A stretch of DNA of 16,128 bases, from contig JANXRO010000082.1 in assembly GCA_025356765.1 (NCBI GenBank), forward strand, positions 1-16,128. The letters run 5' to 3'. Positions 14,537 to 16,128 of this stretch are shown piece after piece. The notes beneath the pieces are model-generated. The model did not search any database. It saw only the letters and a list, made by a program, of their open reading frames with translations, and was not told the DNA's origin. A program made the translations under genes and the position numbers. Source of the DNA: Hyphomicrobiales bacterium (GTDB taxonomy: Bacteria; Pseudomonadota; Alphaproteobacteria; Rhizobiales; Aestuariivirgaceae). Within the stretch, counting starts at the first letter, position 1; every line of letters starts with the position of its first letter.

Positions 14537-15832
14537 ATGATTGTACGTTGTGTAAAGCTTGCGTTGGTTAGTTCCGTGTTGTTTGCTGCGTTGGGCGCAA
14601 ATCCCGGCTCTTCTTTCGCGTCCACTGGTTTGGCCACAAATTTGTCGGTTCAAGCTTATGCCGCTTTAAACAGTGGTGATGCCGCAAGGTCGCTTGTTCT
14701 CTATAGTCAAGCCATAAGCTCAGGTGAACTTGGCCCCGAAGCATTGGCAAACGCCTTGCTTAATCGCGCCTTGGCCTATCAACAAACTCAGCAAAGCGAA
14801 AAAGCAATTTTTGACTACACCACGGCTTTGACAATCGATGCGATGACATCGCCTTTACGCGCAACAGCACTTTATAATCGCGGGTTGGCACAACAAAAAA
14901 TGAACCAATTGCCGCTGGCCATTGAAGATTATACCAGCGCATTGCTGATCAATTCGGCCTTCTCACATGCCTATCTGGCTCGCGCCAATGCCTTGCGTGA
15001 TAGCGGGCAATTGTTATTTGCGCTTTCAGACTATGAACGCGCCATAAAATATAATCATCCTGAACAGGCCCGCGTCTATTTTGCCGAAGCCCAGACTTAT
15101 GAATTGTTGAAACGCCCGGTTGACGCAAAAAAATATTTAAAAGCATCTCTTGCCGTTGATGCCGGTTTTAAACCGGCATTGGAAAAAATGAAATCCATGG
15201 GCGATGTGGCAGAGCAAGAAGACCAGGTCAGCGATCCAATTTTAACCAGCAGCACCATGGCAAATATTTCAGGCTCAACTGAAGTTGTAAAACCAACGCT
15301 GCCCAAAGGTTTAGAGCCCCCGGCCCAATTGATGGCCCAAGCACAAGATTCGACAGCTGAACCAGTGTTCGCTGAAAATAAAAAGATGTTCGATGATCGT
15401 GTGCCAACAGATGATGTGGCAAATGTTGAAACCGCAAGCATCACGCCAGTTGCAACGCCTGTAAAAGATGAAAACGTTGTGCTTGCTTCCGTGCCAAAAC
15501 TTCCTGCCAAAGCGCCAAAGGTGGTTGTTACTGCTGCACCCAAAAAACAAAAGCCTGTTGAAGTTGCCGATGTTGCGCCAGCCATGTCTGGCTGGGTTGT
15601 GCAAGTTGCATCCGCCGATAGTGAAGATGGCGCGTGGACAACTTGGAAAAATATGCAGAAGCGCTTTAAGTCTTTGCAAGGCCAAAAACCGTCTGTGATG
15701 AAAGCTGATCTGGGTGCCAAAGGCACATTCTATCGCGTCAGATTTTCAGGTTTCAACACGCAAGCCGAAGCTCAGTCATCCTGCGGAAAATTGAAATCGT
15801 CGGGAGTAAGCTGCTTCATAAGCAAGGTATGA
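14537..15832 (+). CDS. periplasmic TPR-repeat protein with C-terminal SPOR domain
   Basis: The 431-aa protein has a signal peptide (residues 1-28, cleavage after SSFA). Four to five tetratricopeptide-like repeats follow (about 35-215), with typical spacing such as ALLNRALAYQQTQQSEKAIFDYTTAL and ALYNRGLAQQKMNQLPLAIEDYTSAL. A Pro/Ala/Val-rich, probably disordered linker runs over about 225-350. It ends with a SPOR domain (352-431, starting GWVVQVASADSE and including YRVRFSGFNTQAEAQ). SPOR domains bind denuded peptidoglycan at division sites, so a cell-envelope role is expected. The SPOR domain has two Cys (SSCGKL, VSCFI), as in many alphaproteobacterial versions. The gene is 86 nt after the HlyD gene on the same strand, with no obvious terminator or promoter between. 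A functional link to the secretion system is not established. Confidence 0.9.
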   Translation: MIVRCVKLALVSSVLFAALGANPGSSFASTGLATNLSVQAYAALNSGDAARSLVLYSQAISSGELGPEALANALLNRALAYQQTQQSEKAIFDYTTALTIDAMTSPLRATALYNRGLAQQKMNQLPLAIEDYTSALLINSAFSHAYLARANALRDSGQLLFALSDYERAIKYNHPEQARVYFAEAQTYELLKRPVDAKKYLKASLAVDAGFKPALEKMKSMGDVAEQEDQVSDPILTSSTMANISGSTEVVKPTLPKGLEPPAQLMAQAQDSTAEPVFAENKKMFDDRVPTDDVANVETASITPVATPVKDENVVLASVPKLPAKAPKVVVTAAPKKQKPVEVADVAPAMSGWVVQVASADSEDGAWTTWKNMQKRFKSLQGQKPSVMKADLGAKGTFYRVRFSGFNTQAEAQSSCGKLKSSGVSCFISKV

Positions 15833-15858
15833 TGATTGCAGAAGCCTTTGGATAACTC

Positions 15859-15888
15859 GAACATTTGTTCCTATTCCACGGCTAGAAT
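15859..15888 (+). promoter_or_regulatory. possible promoter with an overlapping palindromic operator
   Basis: GAACATTTGTTC (15859-15870) is a 12-bp inverted repeat with arms GAACA and TGTTC. A -10-like TAGAAT follows at 15883-15888, so the palindrome lies about where a -35 element would be. The CGAAC-N4-GTTC layout resembles the LexA site of Gram-positive bacteria, not the GTTC-N7-GTTC type usual in alphaproteobacteria. The regulator is therefore unknown. Confidence 0.35.
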
Positions 15889-15931
15889 ATTACGAATTGG
15901 TCATTAGTTTGCGTAGAGCAAAAGGTGAGCG

Positions 15932-16066
15932 ATGAATAATATTTATCAAGATATCATGGAGCCTTGGCACAGCAAATTTGCTGATGGCCAAGCCCAAGAG
16001 CCAACATTAAAGTTGGCTGAGTTTGTGTTCGGCATACCCGGCACGGTGGGCAGGAATGCGGCATAG
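15932..16066 (+). pseudogene. 5' part of an unidentified gene, cut off by GC-rich sequence
   Basis: ATG 15932 has a good Shine-Dalgarno (AAAGGTGAG, 15921-15929). The frame reads MNNIYQDIMEPWHSKFADGQ and on to KLAEFVFGIPGT, then enters the GC-rich tail and stops at TAG 16064-16066 after 44 residues. The first 34 or so residues have base composition like the neighbouring genes, while the last ten or so are encoded by the GC-rich end. I do not recognise the protein. It may be a longer gene whose continuation is replaced by foreign or misjoined sequence, or a genuine small protein. Confidence 0.35.
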
Positions 16067-16128
16067 GACGGCGGGAGCGGTGCCAGCGGGTCGGGCGTCT
16101 GTCCCAAGACCGGCGAGGCCAGCATGGC
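16034..16128. other. GC-rich terminal segment of unlike composition
   Basis: By hand count about 74% G+C in the last 92 bases, against about 42% in 15901-16000. On the minus strand a frame is open across the whole segment (starting from ATG at about 16126, MLASPVLGQTPDP...), and a second plus-strand frame is also open, but none is recognisable. It could be the edge of an inserted element, another gene of foreign origin, or an assembly join. Confidence 0.4.

Noticed and set aside
15097..15726. Minus-strand 209-aa frame opposite the TPR-SPOR gene
   Set aside because: The plus-strand gene has a signal peptide, TPRs and a SPOR domain. The antisense frame is Ser/Thr/Ala-rich with no recognisable motif.

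Overview
The window looks like chromosomal DNA of an alphaproteobacterium of moderate GC, probably Hyphomicrobiales or Rhodobacterales. This rests on the cbtB-cbtA-cobW-cobN-cobO gene order, a CbiG-like domain starting the gene after cobI, a long CbiX with a MxCxxC motif and His-rich tail, and PrtD-type secretion genes. About two thirds of the window is a cobalamin (B12) synthesis locus.

Region 1 (1-4218, minus strand) is a tightly packed operon: cbiX, cobH, cobL, cobI and the 5' part of a CbiG-like gene, probably a CbiG-CobJ fusion cut by the window edge. Every junction overlaps (GTGA, ATGA or a short overlap). A sigma70-like promoter (4224-4252) precedes a structured leader of about 125 nt (4094-4218). 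Part of that leader resembles the core of the cobalamin riboswitch found elsewhere in the window, and the cbiX Shine-Dalgarno sequence lies in one of its stems.

Region 2 (4306-4800, plus strand) is a small exported protein of unknown function, divergent from cbiX and convergent with cobO.

Region 3 (4838 to about 11247, minus strand) is a second B12 operon. It has a canonical cobalamin riboswitch (about 11015-11212), then cbtB and cbtA (predicted cobalt uptake), cobW (metal-handling GTPase), cobN (large cobaltochelatase subunit) and cobO (corrinoid adenosyltransferase). The two operons together cover cobalt uptake, metal insertion, ring methylation and contraction, and adenosylation. They mix a marker of early cobalt insertion (CbiX) with one of late insertion (CobN).

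Region 4 (11333-15832, plus strand) holds a type I secretion ABC transporter, its HlyD-type adaptor, and a periplasmic TPR protein with a C-terminal SPOR domain. No outer-membrane channel or substrate gene is present.

Region 5 (15833-16128) has a palindrome and a -10-like element before a well-initiated reading frame. That frame runs into a roughly 95-bp, very GC-rich end unlike the rest of the window. I found no rRNA, tRNA, CRISPR array or recognisable insertion sequence.
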